Assembly: GCA_013285855.1 (NCBI GenBank) | Contig: JABDGW010000035.1 | Location: forward strand, 1 to 32,993 | Reading direction: 5' to 3' | Length of the DNA: 32,993 nucleotides | DNA from: Bacteroidota bacterium | GTDB lineage: Bacteria; Bacteroidota; Bacteroidia; Chitinophagales; Chitinophagaceae | Shown here: piece after piece, positions 24,788 to 32,993 of the stretch | How positions within the stretch are numbered: position 1 is the first letter of the stretch | Layout: every line of letters begins with the position of its first letter | The notes under the pieces: generated by a model | The model's input: the letters and a program-made list of their open reading frames with translations, nothing else | The model's database searches: none | What the model was told of the DNA's origin: nothing | Position numbers and translations under genes: made by a program

Positions 24788-26842
24788 CTAAAAATGTTTA
24801 GTTAGCTGATTTTTAAATTCTTTAAAGCTTTCCGCTGGTTTTAAACAGCTATAGTTTTCGCAAATGTAAATTTTTGTTTGGTTTGATGCAATTATCTTTT
24901 CTTTAAGTAATGGCCATTCGCTGTTTTCGTTTGCAAAACCCTGCACAATTTTAAGCGGAATATATTCGTGAATAACCTGTTTTAATAAAGAATGATAATT
25001 ATCGCCCATTACTACAATTTCTTTTACGCCATAAATCAACAGTTGCAAATTCAATATCCATACTCCAAAAGATGAAGGATATTTTTCTGCAAGCCTGCTT
25101 ATGTAAGAAAGCATCTGCTCTGATCGTTTTTTCCATTCAGCAATATCAAAATAAACCGACAAAATTATTAAATTGGTTGCCATAACAGCATTTCCGGAAG
25201 GAGTAGCGCCATCATATATTTCTGTTTTACGAATAAGGACATCTTCCTGAGCTTTAGGCGTAAAATAAAAAAAACTGTTTTGTTCATCACTAAAAAACTC
25301 TATGGCTTCTTCTGCTAAAGACTTTGCCTTTAATAAATAATCCGCATTGGCTGTTGACTGATGTAAATAAATGTAAGCCTGTATAAGCAGAGCATAATCA
25401 TCTAAAAAAGCCGGCTGCCTGTTTGCAACTTTATTCCAGCTATGCAATAATTCTTTTTTTTCATTAAACAAATTTTGTTCGATAAAAGCAATATTTTTTT
25501 GAGCCAGTTGTAAATATTCTTCAATACCGAAAGCAGCATAAGCTTTACAAAGACTTATAATTATTAAGGCATTCCAGCTTAATAAAATTTTATTATCTAA
25601 TGATGGTCTTATTTTTTTTTGCCTTGCGTTAAACAAAATTTCTTTTGACTCATTAAGCTGCTTTATTAACTCATCTTTACCTATTCCCGATTGTTTGGCA
25701 ATTGTTTCTAAAATTTCGGGCAACCATAAAATGTTTGTATGCTCCCAGTTTCCAGCTTCTGACACATTATAAACTAAACAAAATAAATCACTTGCCCCGC
25801 CGAGCAATTCGTCAATTTCTTCTTTCCTCCATGTGTAATATTTGCCTTCAACTTCTTCACTGTCTGCATCCAATGCGCTGTAAAATCCGCCTTCAGGCGA
25901 AGTCACTTCTCTTTTAATAAATTCAATTGTTTCATTTACAACATTTGCATATTCTTCTTTTTTTGTAAGTTGAAAAGCTTCTGTAAAAACATCAATCAGC
26001 AAAGCATTATCATACAGCATTTTTTCAAAATGCGGAATTTGCCAGCGTCTGTCTGTACTGTAACGGCAAAAACCTCCACCAAGATGATCGTACATGCCGC
26101 CCATCATCATTTTATCTAAACTCAGCATCGCGACCTTTAATGATTCTGCATTCTCAGTAAAATGATAATGTCTGAGTAAATAAAGAATGGAAAATGTTTG
26201 CGGAAATTTTGGAGCCTGGCCAAAACCACCCCATTCTTTGTCGGCACTTTTTATTAAGGTTTCAGCAATTGTATCTAAAAGCTCCTGGTTAAATAAACCA
26301 GCATGTTTGCCTGCACTTATATTACCGGCATTTACTAAATGTTGCGTAAGATTATTTGCTTGTTCTGTTATTTCATCTTTTTTTTCTTTATATGCCTTCG
26401 CTACAGCAAGCAAAACTTCTGTCCAACTGCTGCGGTTAAAAGCTCGAACCGGCGGATAATAAGTGCCACCAAAAAAAGGTTTAAGATCCGGCGTTAAAAA
26501 AACATTCAAGGGCCATCCGCCGCTGCCTGTTATTGCCTGCACGGCATCCATATAAATATGATCAATATCCGGTCTTTCTTCTCTATCAATTTTTATGTTG
26601 ATAAAGTGCTCATTCATTATCTGCGCCGTTGCTTCGTTTTCAAAACTTTCGCGCTCCATTACATGGCACCAATGGCAGGCAGAATAACCAATGCTTACTA
26701 AAATTGGCTTATCTTCTTTTTTTGATCTTTGTAATGCTTCATCATTCCATGCATGCCAGTTTACAGGATTATGTGCATGTTGCAACAAATAAGGGCTTGT
26801 TTCATTAATAAGACTATTTGTGTATTTATGGTGTTTCATCAT
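24788..26842 (-). CDS. DUF255 thioredoxin-fold / six-hairpin glycosidase-like protein (YyaL/SPATA20 family)
   Basis: A cytosolic protein of the widespread YyaL/spermatogenesis-associated protein 20 family. Residues about 1-165 are a DsbH/thioredoxin-like domain with a CHWCH redox motif (Cys56, Cys59) in [10 protein letters not shown], preceded by [12 protein letters not shown] and followed by DREERPDID and [12 protein letters not shown]. The rest (about 180-684) is an alpha/alpha six-hairpin toroid, with [35 protein letters not shown] and [11 protein letters not shown] motifs. Length 684 aa is normal. The biochemical role of the family is not settled. No signal peptide is seen. The start is one of two adjacent ATGs. 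It follows the hemD terminator and precedes gldK on the same strand. Confidence 0.9.
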   Translation of the reverse strand: MMKHHKYTNSLINETSPYLLQHAHNPVNWHAWNDEALQRSKKEDKPILVSIGYSACHWCHVMERESFENEATAQIMNEHFINIKIDREERPDIDHIYMDAVQAITGSGGWPLNVFLTPDLKPFFGGTYYPPVRAFNRSSWTEVLLAVAKAYKEKKDEITEQANNLTQHLVNAGNISAGKHAGLFNQELLDTIAETLIKSADKEWGGFGQAPKFPQTFSILYLLRHYHFTENAESLKVAMLSLDKMMMGGMYDHLGGGFCRYSTDRRWQIPHFEKMLYDNALLIDVFTEAFQLTKKEEYANVVNETIEFIKREVTSPEGGFYSALDADSEEVEGKYYTWRKEEIDELLGGASDLFCLVYNVSEAGNWEHTNILWLPEILETIAKQSGIGKDELIKQLNESKEILFNARQKKIRPSLDNKILLSWNALIIISLCKAYAAFGIEEYLQLAQKNIAFIEQNLFNEKKELLHSWNKVANRQPAFLDDYALLIQAYIYLHQSTANADYLLKAKSLAEEAIEFFSDEQNSFFYFTPKAQEDVLIRKTEIYDGATPSGNAVMATNLIILSVYFDIAEWKKRSEQMLSYISRLAEKYPSSFGVWILNLQLLIYGVKEIVVMGDNYHSLLKQVIHEYIPLKIVQGFANENSEWPLLKEKIIASNQTKIYICENYSCLKPAESFKEFKNQLTKHF

Positions 26843-26868
26843 ATACCAACCCTTATTTATTAAAGCAA

Positions 26869-26892
26869 AAAATCCCGCAATAACGGGATTTT
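26869..26892 (-). terminator. Terminator of the bamA-like/DUF4271/hemD operon
   Basis: On the minus strand, a 9-bp stem AAAATCCCG / CGGGATTTT with a 6-base loop is followed by further T (TTTTTTGCTTT). It begins 21 bases after the hemD stop codon and ends 26 bases before the DUF255 start, so it closes the upstream operon. Confidence 0.82.
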
Positions 26893-26913
26893 AATAAGTG
26901 CTTATTAAAATTT

Positions 26914-27708
26914 TTATTTCTTTTTTGATGCTGCAAGATAATTATCCAATGCCGAAATCATACTAGGGCTATGCGGTGCAGGTGCTTTAATCACAACACA
27001 TAAACCTGCTTCTTCTACGGCTTTAACAGTATTATTTCCAAAAGCGCCTATTAAAGTGCCGTTTTGATTAAACTTCGGGTAATTATCAAATAAACTGCGT
27101 ACACCACTTGGTGTAAAAAAACATATAATATCAAATGCCCTGTTATCCATTACTACGCGCACATCATTACTAACAGAACGGTACATAAAAGCAAGCTGAA
27201 AATCGCAGTTGTTATTTTTCAGCCAGTTTACTATTTCATTATCCTGCTGATTTTCACTACACACATATAAAAACTTTTCATTCTCTTTATGCTTGTTAAT
27301 TACGTCAAACATACTTTTATTAGTGCCGTCAGCGCCATAAAAAACTTTGCGCTTGCGGTACAAAATAAATTTCTTAAGATATAAAGCCACTGCTTCTGTA
27401 ATGCAGAAATATTTGTTATCCTGACTTATAGAAACCTTCATTTCTTCGCACGTTCTGAAAAAATGATCAATAGCATTCCTGCTGGTAAAAATTATGGCTG
27501 AAAAAGTAGTCAGATCAATTTTTTGCTTCCTGAATTCTCTTGCGGGTATTGGCTCCAATTTTATAAAAGGATGAAATGTAAGTTGGATGGGATATTTTCT
27601 TTCTAATTCAAAATACGGCGACTTCTCGCTTTCAGGCCTTGGCTGAGTTATTAATATTTGCACGGATTTTTTTTTACCAGTAGATGTTTTAACCCCGTTA
27701 TTAATCAT
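26914..27708 (-). CDS. hemD: Uroporphyrinogen-III synthase
   Basis: Converts hydroxymethylbilane to uroporphyrinogen III, the branch point for haem, sirohaem and cobalamin. The HemD fold is seen as two alternating alpha/beta halves: ILITQPRPES at the N-terminus, AIIFTSRNAIDHFF near residue 75, YVCSENQQDNEIVNWL in the middle, and IICFFTPSGVRSLFDNYP then GAFGNNTVKAVEEAG near the end. The FTSRNA and FTPSGV motifs are characteristic. HemD diverges strongly, so the call uses the fold pattern as well as context: it follows DUF4271 by 23 bp, a common Bacteroidota arrangement. Length 264 aa is normal. No other early haem genes are here, although hemW lies nearby on the opposite strand. Confidence 0.88.
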   Translation of the reverse strand: MINNGVKTSTGKKKSVQILITQPRPESEKSPYFELERKYPIQLTFHPFIKLEPIPAREFRKQKIDLTTFSAIIFTSRNAIDHFFRTCEEMKVSISQDNKYFCITEAVALYLKKFILYRKRKVFYGADGTNKSMFDVINKHKENEKFLYVCSENQQDNEIVNWLKNNNCDFQLAFMYRSVSNDVRVVMDNRAFDIICFFTPSGVRSLFDNYPKFNQNGTLIGAFGNNTVKAVEEAGLCVVIKAPAPHSPSMISALDNYLAASKKK

Positions 27709-27731
27709 GCGTACTGCCCGATTTATATAAT

Positions 27732-28727
27732 TTATCTATTGCTGGTTTGAAGAAATAATTTGTAAATAATAAGCAAAGGCATTATTTCCACTGCACAAAG
27801 GTATATAAAAAAGTGGAATGCCGTTATACTCAGGTTTTTACGGATGCGCGATAATGAAACAAGATAGCGTATTGCCAATGAAAAAAATGCAAGGCAAAGA
27901 ACTATGGTAATTGATATATTTTTTACTCTGGTATCTGCATACGCAATTAAGAATAAAAGCGGCAGCAACAGAATGGCTAATAATTTATTAATGAGAAAAA
28001 CTACAAACCTGTATTCAGCAGCAGCTTCTTTAGTATTAAAAACCCAGCCTATAAAACTTATCACTATATATTTTACAAGATATATAAGCAATAATATTAA
28101 GGTAGAGTAAATAAACAACTGCCAAAATTCAAGTTTGGTCCAATTATTAAATTTGGCAAATAGTGTAATGAATAAACCGCCGCATAAAACAAATAATATA
28201 TTCAGCATAAATGCCGGGAAAAAGTTTTGAGCCATTTGCTCTCTTGTCTGCGTTTGCCTGAAGGTTGCCTGGAATGATAGCGAAAAAATACTGTTTACAT
28301 ATTTTGGAAAAGATGTTTTTATTAATCCTAAAAAAAACAGCAGGGAGATTAAAATATAAAAAACAATATCATAATTCGCATCCTTTCTTATTGCTCCCGG
28401 CATTAAATGAACTACCTTATTTTTTTGTACAGTTTTTTTAACCGGCTGAATTTTTACCTGCAGAGCTTTATTCTTTAACGTATCTGTTAAAGAATCAGTA
28501 ACGTGAGCCGCAACAGCAACAATTGCAGAATCTTTATGCGAAGAATCTTTCCGGAAAATATTATCCTGAACTTTTTTTATTGAATCTAAGTAAGCGGAAT
28601 CTTTATGTGTAAGAAATTTTTGTTTTGAAACAGTGCTGTCAATTTGCTTATGTATTGCATTTGTATCCTGCGCAAAAATTACACTATGCAGCAGTAAAAA
28701 AAATAGTATGATAAATAGATATTTCAA
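27732..28727 (-). CDS. DUF4271 integral membrane protein
   Basis: A Bacteroidota-specific inner-membrane protein of unknown function. It begins with a cleavable signal peptide (residues 1-20, ending IFAQ). Residues 21 to about 115 are a charged Lys/Asp/Ser-rich periplasmic segment with a repeated HKDSA motif (41-45 and 64-68). About six transmembrane helices follow (roughly 120-137, 172-190, 203-228, 241-263, 271-291 and 300-327), including the FWQLFIYSTLILLLIYLVKY region typical of the family. It sits 31 bp after the BamA-like gene and 23 bp before hemD, almost certainly in one operon. The conserved link to hemD suggests a role around tetrapyrrole or membrane respiratory functions, but no activity is known and I do not assign one. 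Confidence 0.85.
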   Translation of the reverse strand: MKYLFIILFFLLLHSVIFAQDTNAIHKQIDSTVSKQKFLTHKDSAYLDSIKKVQDNIFRKDSSHKDSAIVAVAAHVTDSLTDTLKNKALQVKIQPVKKTVQKNKVVHLMPGAIRKDANYDIVFYILISLLFFLGLIKTSFPKYVNSIFSLSFQATFRQTQTREQMAQNFFPAFMLNILFVLCGGLFITLFAKFNNWTKLEFWQLFIYSTLILLLIYLVKYIVISFIGWVFNTKEAAAEYRFVVFLINKLLAILLLPLLFLIAYADTRVKNISITIVLCLAFFSLAIRYLVSLSRIRKNLSITAFHFFIYLCAVEIMPLLIIYKLFLQTSNR

Positions 28728-28758
28728 TTGCTAAAGCAGCAAATGTAATTTCACTCCA

Positions 28759-30552
28759 TCAAAACAAGCTTATAAAACCCAGATGAATTTTTGATTGTTG
28801 AAAATTTAGTTTTGAATCATCACGTTTTCCTTCAGCTAAAGAAATACCGAAAATGCCTGTGTTGGTTTCTAATGAAAGCCCAACGCCAAAGCCCAAATAT
28901 GTATGACTGAATTTTATTTCATTCACATTATAACCCGCCCAACCAAAATCTGTAAACCCATAAAACCACGAATTTTTTGCAAGCAAATAACGGTATTCGG
29001 CAGTTTCAACAGAATAATAGTTCGCATAAATACTTTCTTCATCAAATCCACGCAATAATTTAAAACCACCAATTCTATACAATTCATTCTGAAAATAATT
29101 TGGCGATTGGTACCACCCTGCGTTAAACGCTATTTTGAATGCAGACTGTTTTCCCAAAGGAAAATATTTGGCAGCATTTGCTTGTAAACGCAACTGGTAA
29201 CTGTGCAGCTTAACAGAATCGTACAAATTATCTGCATTAAAATCCGGATCTTTTATTTGGGTAATAGCATTATTCTTTTTGATATTTTTTTTGCCAAAAC
29301 TTCCCGTAAAGAAAAACTCATTTCCACGCCGCGGGTTAAAGCGGTAATTTGTGTTATTAAAATTGTATTGCACTCCAATGCCGGTAGAATTTACGTCTGC
29401 AACCGCCGGCAACATGTTGGTTGCTTTCACAACATTTGTATCCACATTTAAAACATTACTTGCAACAGCCTGGAAAATAATTGCGCCTGATTGATGCTGC
29501 GTTAACTGGTATTGTATGCCAATTTGTGTATTTATATTCAGATAGAGTGAATCTTGTTTATACAACTGAAAATTAAAATTTATACCAAACAAAGAGTGAA
29601 AAATATAAGGCTGTTGAAAAGATAAATTTAACTGCGGCGATTTAGGTTGCACTTGCTGCCAGTTAAACCCAAGCGTTTCTCCTTTGCCGAATGAGTTGCG
29701 CAAACCTACAGTTGCTTCGCCGGTAAATAATAATTTACCACCGGTTTGATCGTTTTGTGGCAGCAAGCCAACTAAAACATTTATACTGTTATTTTTTGTT
29801 GGCTGAAGATATAAATGCAAGGCTGCGCCCGTATTCAGCATTTCAATTTTCCATGGTTCGCTTTGTTGTAAATAGGTAAGCGTTGCCAATTGACGGTTGA
29901 TATTATCCAATACATCTTCACGATAAATATCATGTTCATGAATTTGCAAATATTGCTGCAAAAGAAATTTTGAAATATGTGCACCGCCTTCAACAATTAT
30001 TGTATCAATATGATATAAAGCGCCGCTTTGTATAGCAAGATGTGCTGTAATATTATTTCCATTTACTTCGATGCTGTCTAAAAAAACACTGGCAAAAGGA
30101 TATCCATTGTTGATGTAATAATTCAATACCTGATTATATAATTGTTCAAGTGCTGCAGGAGAAAAATTTTGGCTGCTGAAATTATTCGTATTATAACCAA
30201 GTGAATTAAGCAAAGCATAATTTGAATCGCTTACATACAATTTTTGCCATTGATATTTATTACCAATAAAAAGTTTTATAGAAACAGATGATGAATCTTC
30301 CCAAACAGAATCAACAGATGCAGCCGCATAACCTTTTATTGCAAGCAGGTTTGGCAAACGGTTTACATATTGAATACAGCTTGCTTTATCACTAAAATTG
30401 TTTTGAAGATTTAAATCGCCGGGAGTTGTTGTACCAGTTAAAACAGGGTGAATAATAAGCCTGAAATTTGTTTGTGCTTCTACAATACTAAACAAAATAC
30501 AAAACGTAAAAAGCAATAAAACATAAAGATTGTATTGAATTAATTTTGCCAT
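28759..30552 (-). CDS. BamA/TamA-family outer membrane protein (POTRA plus 16-strand barrel type)
   Basis: An Omp85-superfamily outer membrane protein. From the ATG at 30552 it has a signal peptide (about residues 1-27, ending VEAQ). Residues about 30-270 form two to three POTRA-like modules (NYYINNGYPFASVFLDSI; IDTIIVEGGAHISKFLLQQYL), then a beta-barrel to the C-terminus. The Omp85 L6-loop signature appears as LRGFDEE, and the protein ends GFISLF with a terminal aromatic residue as barrels usually do. At 597 aa it is shorter than BamA and lacks five POTRA domains, so it is a TamA-like or lineage-specific paralogue, not the essential BamA. A TTG three codons upstream is an unlikely start. It heads the operon with DUF4271 and hemD and diverges from hemW across 33 bp. 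Confidence 0.85.
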   Translation of the reverse strand: MAKLIQYNLYVLLLFTFCILFSIVEAQTNFRLIIHPVLTGTTTPGDLNLQNNFSDKASCIQYVNRLPNLLAIKGYAAASVDSVWEDSSSVSIKLFIGNKYQWQKLYVSDSNYALLNSLGYNTNNFSSQNFSPAALEQLYNQVLNYYINNGYPFASVFLDSIEVNGNNITAHLAIQSGALYHIDTIIVEGGAHISKFLLQQYLQIHEHDIYREDVLDNINRQLATLTYLQQSEPWKIEMLNTGAALHLYLQPTKNNSINVLVGLLPQNDQTGGKLLFTGEATVGLRNSFGKGETLGFNWQQVQPKSPQLNLSFQQPYIFHSLFGINFNFQLYKQDSLYLNINTQIGIQYQLTQHQSGAIIFQAVASNVLNVDTNVVKATNMLPAVADVNSTGIGVQYNFNNTNYRFNPRRGNEFFFTGSFGKKNIKKNNAITQIKDPDFNADNLYDSVKLHSYQLRLQANAAKYFPLGKQSAFKIAFNAGWYQSPNYFQNELYRIGGFKLLRGFDEESIYANYYSVETAEYRYLLAKNSWFYGFTDFGWAGYNVNEIKFSHTYLGFGVGLSLETNTGIFGISLAEGKRDDSKLNFQQSKIHLGFISLF

Positions 30553-30585
30553 TTGCACCAAACAAGATTACAAAACTTTATTTCA

Positions 30586-31707
30586 ATGGCAGGCATTTAC
30601 ATTCATATTCCATTTTGCAGAAAAGCCTGCCATTATTGTAATTTTCATTTTTCGGTTTCGCAAAATTTATTGCCGCAAATGATTAATGCTATTTGCCATG
30701 AAGCGGAATTAAGAAACGGTTATATCAATGAAAATATTTCAACTATATATTTTGGCGGAGGAACACCATCATTATTAACGATTGACGATTTACGATCTAT
30801 GATGGATAAACTTTATTCTTTATGTAGAATTGATGTTGATGCAGAAGTTACGCTGGAAGCAAACCCTGATGATATTAATGCAGAAAAATTATTGGCCTGG
30901 AAAGGAGTTGGCATAAACCGTTTAAGTATTGGCGTGCAAAGTTTTTTTGATAATGACCTGCAATGGATGAACAGAGCGCATAATGCACAACAGGCCTATA
31001 AAAGTATTAAGCTTGCCATTCAATACGGTTTTGACAATATTTCTGTTGATCTTATTTATGGAACACCTTATTTAACTGATGAGTACTGGTTGCAAAATCT
31101 TGAAACTGCTTTGCAATTAAATGTGCCGCATCTTTCCTGTTATGCATTAACCGTTGAACCAAATACGGCTTTGCAAAAAATGATTGCAACAAATAAAAAA
31201 GAAAATATTGATGCAGAAAAACAAAGCAGGCAATTTGAAATTTTAATGCAATGGGCGGCGCAAAAAAGTTACGAGCATTACGAGATATCAAACTTTGCTA
31301 AACCAGGTTTTAGAAGTAAACACAATAGCAGTTATTGGCAAGGCAAACCATATCTTGGCTTAGGCCCATCTGCACATTCATATAATGGAGCATCAAGACA
31401 ATGGAATATTTCAAACAACAATTTATATATTCAAAACATTCAAAAAAATATTATTCCTTTTGAAAAAGAGGAACTCACCTCAACTCAAAAAATAAATGAG
31501 TATTTAATGACAGGCTTGCGCACTATTGAAGGCATTGAATTAAATCATTTAAAAAAAATATCAGGAGAAGAAATTGTTACTGATATTATAAATGATGCGC
31601 AAAAATTTATTCAGCAAAATTTAATGGAAAGAAACAATGGTTCACTAATTCTAACAAACAAAGGAAAGTTATTTGCTGATGGAATTGCAGCAGACTTGTT
31701 CAGATAA
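30586..31707 (+). CDS. hemW: Radical SAM haem chaperone HemW (HemN-like)
   Basis: A radical SAM protein related to coproporphyrinogen dehydrogenase, now regarded as a haem-binding chaperone that delivers haem to respiratory enzymes. The CX3CX2C motif is Cys11, Cys15, Cys18 (CRKACHYC) right after IYIHIPF. Next come YFGGGTPSLL (SAM-binding GGE-type loop), LEANPDD, RLSIGVQSF, DLIYGTP, YEISNFAKPG and the HNSSYWQG block, all typical. Length 373 aa matches HemW and is shorter than true HemN (~450), whose extra N-terminal segment is missing. The ATG at 30586 is chosen over a TTG at 30553 because the family begins directly at MAGIYIHIPF. Its stop codon is one base from that of the convergent PagL-like gene. 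Confidence 0.93.
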   Translation: MAGIYIHIPFCRKACHYCNFHFSVSQNLLPQMINAICHEAELRNGYINENISTIYFGGGTPSLLTIDDLRSMMDKLYSLCRIDVDAEVTLEANPDDINAEKLLAWKGVGINRLSIGVQSFFDNDLQWMNRAHNAQQAYKSIKLAIQYGFDNISVDLIYGTPYLTDEYWLQNLETALQLNVPHLSCYALTVEPNTALQKMIATNKKENIDAEKQSRQFEILMQWAAQKSYEHYEISNFAKPGFRSKHNSSYWQGKPYLGLGPSAHSYNGASRQWNISNNNLYIQNIQKNIIPFEKEELTSTQKINEYLMTGLRTIEGIELNHLKKISGEEIVTDIINDAQKFIQQNLMERNNGSLILTNKGKLFADGIAADLFR

Positions 31708-31708
31708 T

Positions 31709-32845
31709 TTATCTAATCCTGTAAATCACTCTCCCATCAATAAAGTCAGCTATTTGATAATGCGCTAACATATTAATACCAACCGACCAATGCTTCTTTA
31801 TATTATAATACAAACCCCAGCGCTGGTAAGTTGTGTGATAAAGTTTTTTGTCCCTGTAAAGAGCATCATACATGTCTGTTTTCTTGAAAATATAAAACCC
31901 TAATTCCTGCGTAAAAGTAAAGCGGTTCAACAAAAACTGGTGACCAACCAACAAACCCGCCAAAACGTTTGATGAGGAATCGTAAATAAAAGTTTGTTTC
32001 TGGCTGCGCAACGCATCATCATAATAAATTTCTGCAGCCAGAGTTATTGCATCAAGATTACCCACCTGTTCTATAGCCTGTGCTGATGCACCAATTATAA
32101 ATTTCCTGCTTGCTGAAGAGTCTGCATTATAGCCACCTTTTGGCGAGTAATATAATGATGCATCAAAATGAATTCCCTGGTGTTTCCATGAAGTATCTTT
32201 TTCTTTTTTATATACCGGAAGATGTGCAGCATAAGCATAATACTGCAGTCCTATTGAAGCATTTATATAATTCACGCCGCTGTTCGGCTGTTTAAGTCCG
32301 CCATTTGAATTATGAAAAAAATTGCCCATCGCATATACTGCAAAATGATGGGTTATAGGATATGATAGCCCTAAACCCAATTGAAGAAAACTATTTATAT
32401 GGCCACTATAACTTTGGTTGGTTGGGTTTTTTACAGAATCGAATGGATTTGTAAGATAGGATAAACCAGCAGAAGCACGCAGGTTCATTTTTAAATTATT
32501 ACCAAGCCTGTAATTGGGTTCAAGAAAATAGCTTAGCGAGTAACCACGACCAAGCAAATCTTTATTATAATCTACATAAGTAAAACTGAAACCGGTACGC
32601 GGATAACATTTAAATTTTGTTACAGTGGCAGAATCGCTGCGCAGATGAGAATATTCAATTTCAAAACCATTGGGATGCACGCCTTTTGTATTTTGAACAT
32701 AAGTATTATGTGCAAAAATAAATCCTGAATGATACCTTGCAGCAAGTACAAGTTGCCTTAAACTATCAGGCAAATTTTTATTTTGAGAAAATGCAGTACC
32801 ACATTGCAACAATAAAAAAAGCAGTATCAGTTTTTTTGGTGGCAT
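31709..32845 (-). CDS. PagL-like acyloxyacyl hydrolase / lipid A 3-O-deacylase family outer membrane protein
   Basis: An outer-membrane barrel related to PagL, which removes the 3-O acyl chain of lipid A. The signal peptide covers residues 1-20 (ending GTAFSQ) from the ATG at 32845. An upstream ATG at 32932 would overlap the preceding gene and place a charged segment ahead of the signal peptide, so it is rejected. The PagL motif is at residues 178-192: His178 and Ser180 (HNSNGGLKQPNSG) match catalytic His126 and Ser128 of Pseudomonas PagL. The position of the third residue, Glu140, is Asn192 here. At 378 aa it is about twice the size of proteobacterial PagL, with additional beta strands after residue 210. 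Activity is therefore uncertain: it could be a variant deacylase or a structural homologue. Confidence 0.75.
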   Translation of the reverse strand: MPPKKLILLFLLLQCGTAFSQNKNLPDSLRQLVLAARYHSGFIFAHNTYVQNTKGVHPNGFEIEYSHLRSDSATVTKFKCYPRTGFSFTYVDYNKDLLGRGYSLSYFLEPNYRLGNNLKMNLRASAGLSYLTNPFDSVKNPTNQSYSGHINSFLQLGLGLSYPITHHFAVYAMGNFFHNSNGGLKQPNSGVNYINASIGLQYYAYAAHLPVYKKEKDTSWKHQGIHFDASLYYSPKGGYNADSSASRKFIIGASAQAIEQVGNLDAITLAAEIYYDDALRSQKQTFIYDSSSNVLAGLLVGHQFLLNRFTFTQELGFYIFKKTDMYDALYRDKKLYHTTYQRWGLYYNIKKHWSVGINMLAHYQIADFIDGRVIYRIR

Positions 32846-32859
32846 GGTAAAATTCCAAT

Positions 32860-32867
32860 CAAAAATA
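32860..32867 (-). promoter_or_regulatory. Candidate -7 promoter box of the PagL-like gene (TATTTTTG)
   Basis: On the minus strand this reads TATTTTTG, a perfect TAnnTTTG match, 14 bases before the ATG at 32845. It lies in the 31-bp gap after the preceding gene, so the PagL-like gene may have its own promoter even though it is in line with the upstream gene. No matching -33 element is evident. Confidence 0.33.
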
Positions 32868-32876
32868 AAAGGCAGA

Positions 32877-32993
32877 TTATAATTTTTGTAATAAATCCAA
32901 AAATTGTTGCAGGCCTTTCTTTTTTTCTTCATCCAAATTATAGGAAATATTTTTTGTATAATAAGTTTTTAAATCATAATAACTGCACTCATT
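32877..32993 (-). CDS. C-terminal end of an unidentified gene, possibly mqnA-like (chorismate dehydratase), partial
   Basis: An open frame enters from the right edge and stops at 32877-32879, giving 38 residues. It includes YYTKNISYNLDEEKKKGL and ends LLQKL. This Y-T-x-x-I-S-Y-x-L-D-x-x-K-K pattern resembles the end of Bacteroidota MqnA, the first enzyme of the futalosine menaquinone pathway, but the fragment is too short to be sure. The frame is plausible as coding and explains why the PagL-like gene should start at 32845, 31 bp downstream. Confidence 0.45.
   Translation of the reverse strand, partial: NECSYYDLKTYYTKNISYNLDEEKKKGLQQFLDLLQKL

Noticed and set aside
30553-30585. TTG start adding 11 residues to HemW, and a TTG adding three residues to the BamA-like protein
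   Set aside because: Both use TTG and would make the divergent genes overlap; the ATG starts match family N-termini (MAGIYIHIPF) and signal-peptide placement.
32846-32932. Upstream ATG extending the PagL-like protein by 29 residues
   Set aside because: It would overlap the coding end of the upstream gene by 56 bases and bury the signal peptide behind a charged segment; the ATG at 32845 begins a proper signal peptide.
1-32993. tRNA, rRNA, CRISPR, transposase or phage genes
   Set aside because: Scanned by eye on both strands: no T-arm-like tRNA motifs, no regularly spaced repeats, and no transposase or integrase motifs in any long frame.

Overview
The window comes from a low-GC, gliding-type member of the Bacteroidota, most likely a Chitinophagaceae-like organism. 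This rests on a complete gldK-gldL-gldM-gldN block, a secreted protease with a type IX secretion (T9SS) C-terminal sorting domain, a DUF4271 gene next to hemD, an ECF sigma factor paired with a membrane-anchored outer-membrane-barrel protein, TAnnTTTG-type -7 boxes, and no Shine-Dalgarno pattern. Coding density is high and no stretch longer than about 210 bases lacks a gene. I saw no rRNA, tRNA, CRISPR array, insertion sequence or clear pseudogene. Both edges cut a gene: an M36 metalloprotease at the left, and the last 38 codons of a probable menaquinone-pathway gene at the right.

Layout. 1-6729 (+): a T9SS-secreted fungalysin-like metalloprotease ending in a strong hairpin terminator, then an exported tricorn-like S41 protease. 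6780-9696 (-): rlmN and a surface-lipoprotein glycoside hydrolase. 9905-15600 (+): a PcaF/PaaJ-type thiolase, the Lon protease and an MsbA-like ABC exporter. 15763-19734 (+): an ECF sigma factor, a protein with one inner-membrane helix and a C-terminal beta-barrel, and uvrC. 19830-24643 (-): gldKLMN, the motor and periplasmic ring genes of T9SS and gliding. 24788-26842 (-): a YyaL/DUF255 thioredoxin-fold protein. 26914-30552 (-): a BamA/TamA-like outer membrane protein, DUF4271 and hemD, closed by a hairpin terminator. 30586-31707 (+): hemW. 31709-32845 (-): a PagL-like lipid A deacylase homologue. 32877-32993 (-): a mqnA-like tail.

How the genes fit together. Much of the window concerns the cell envelope: the T9SS core (gldKLMN), a T9SS cargo protease, an outer-membrane assembly homologue, a lipid A-modifying barrel, a lipid/drug-type exporter, a surface lipoprotein hydrolase and an envelope-sensing sigma/anti-sigma candidate. 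The other genes are housekeeping: DNA repair (uvrC), rRNA/tRNA methylation (rlmN), proteolysis (lon), tetrapyrrole synthesis and haem handling (hemD, hemW).

The best candidate for a little-described system is the ECF sigma factor and its neighbour (15763-17834). The neighbour has a short cytoplasmic N-terminus, a single transmembrane helix, a long Ser/Asn-rich linker and an outer-membrane barrel. That is the layout of the dual membrane-spanning anti-sigma (Dma) proteins described in Bacteroides. A perfect 8+8 bp inverted repeat sits directly before the sigma start codon.
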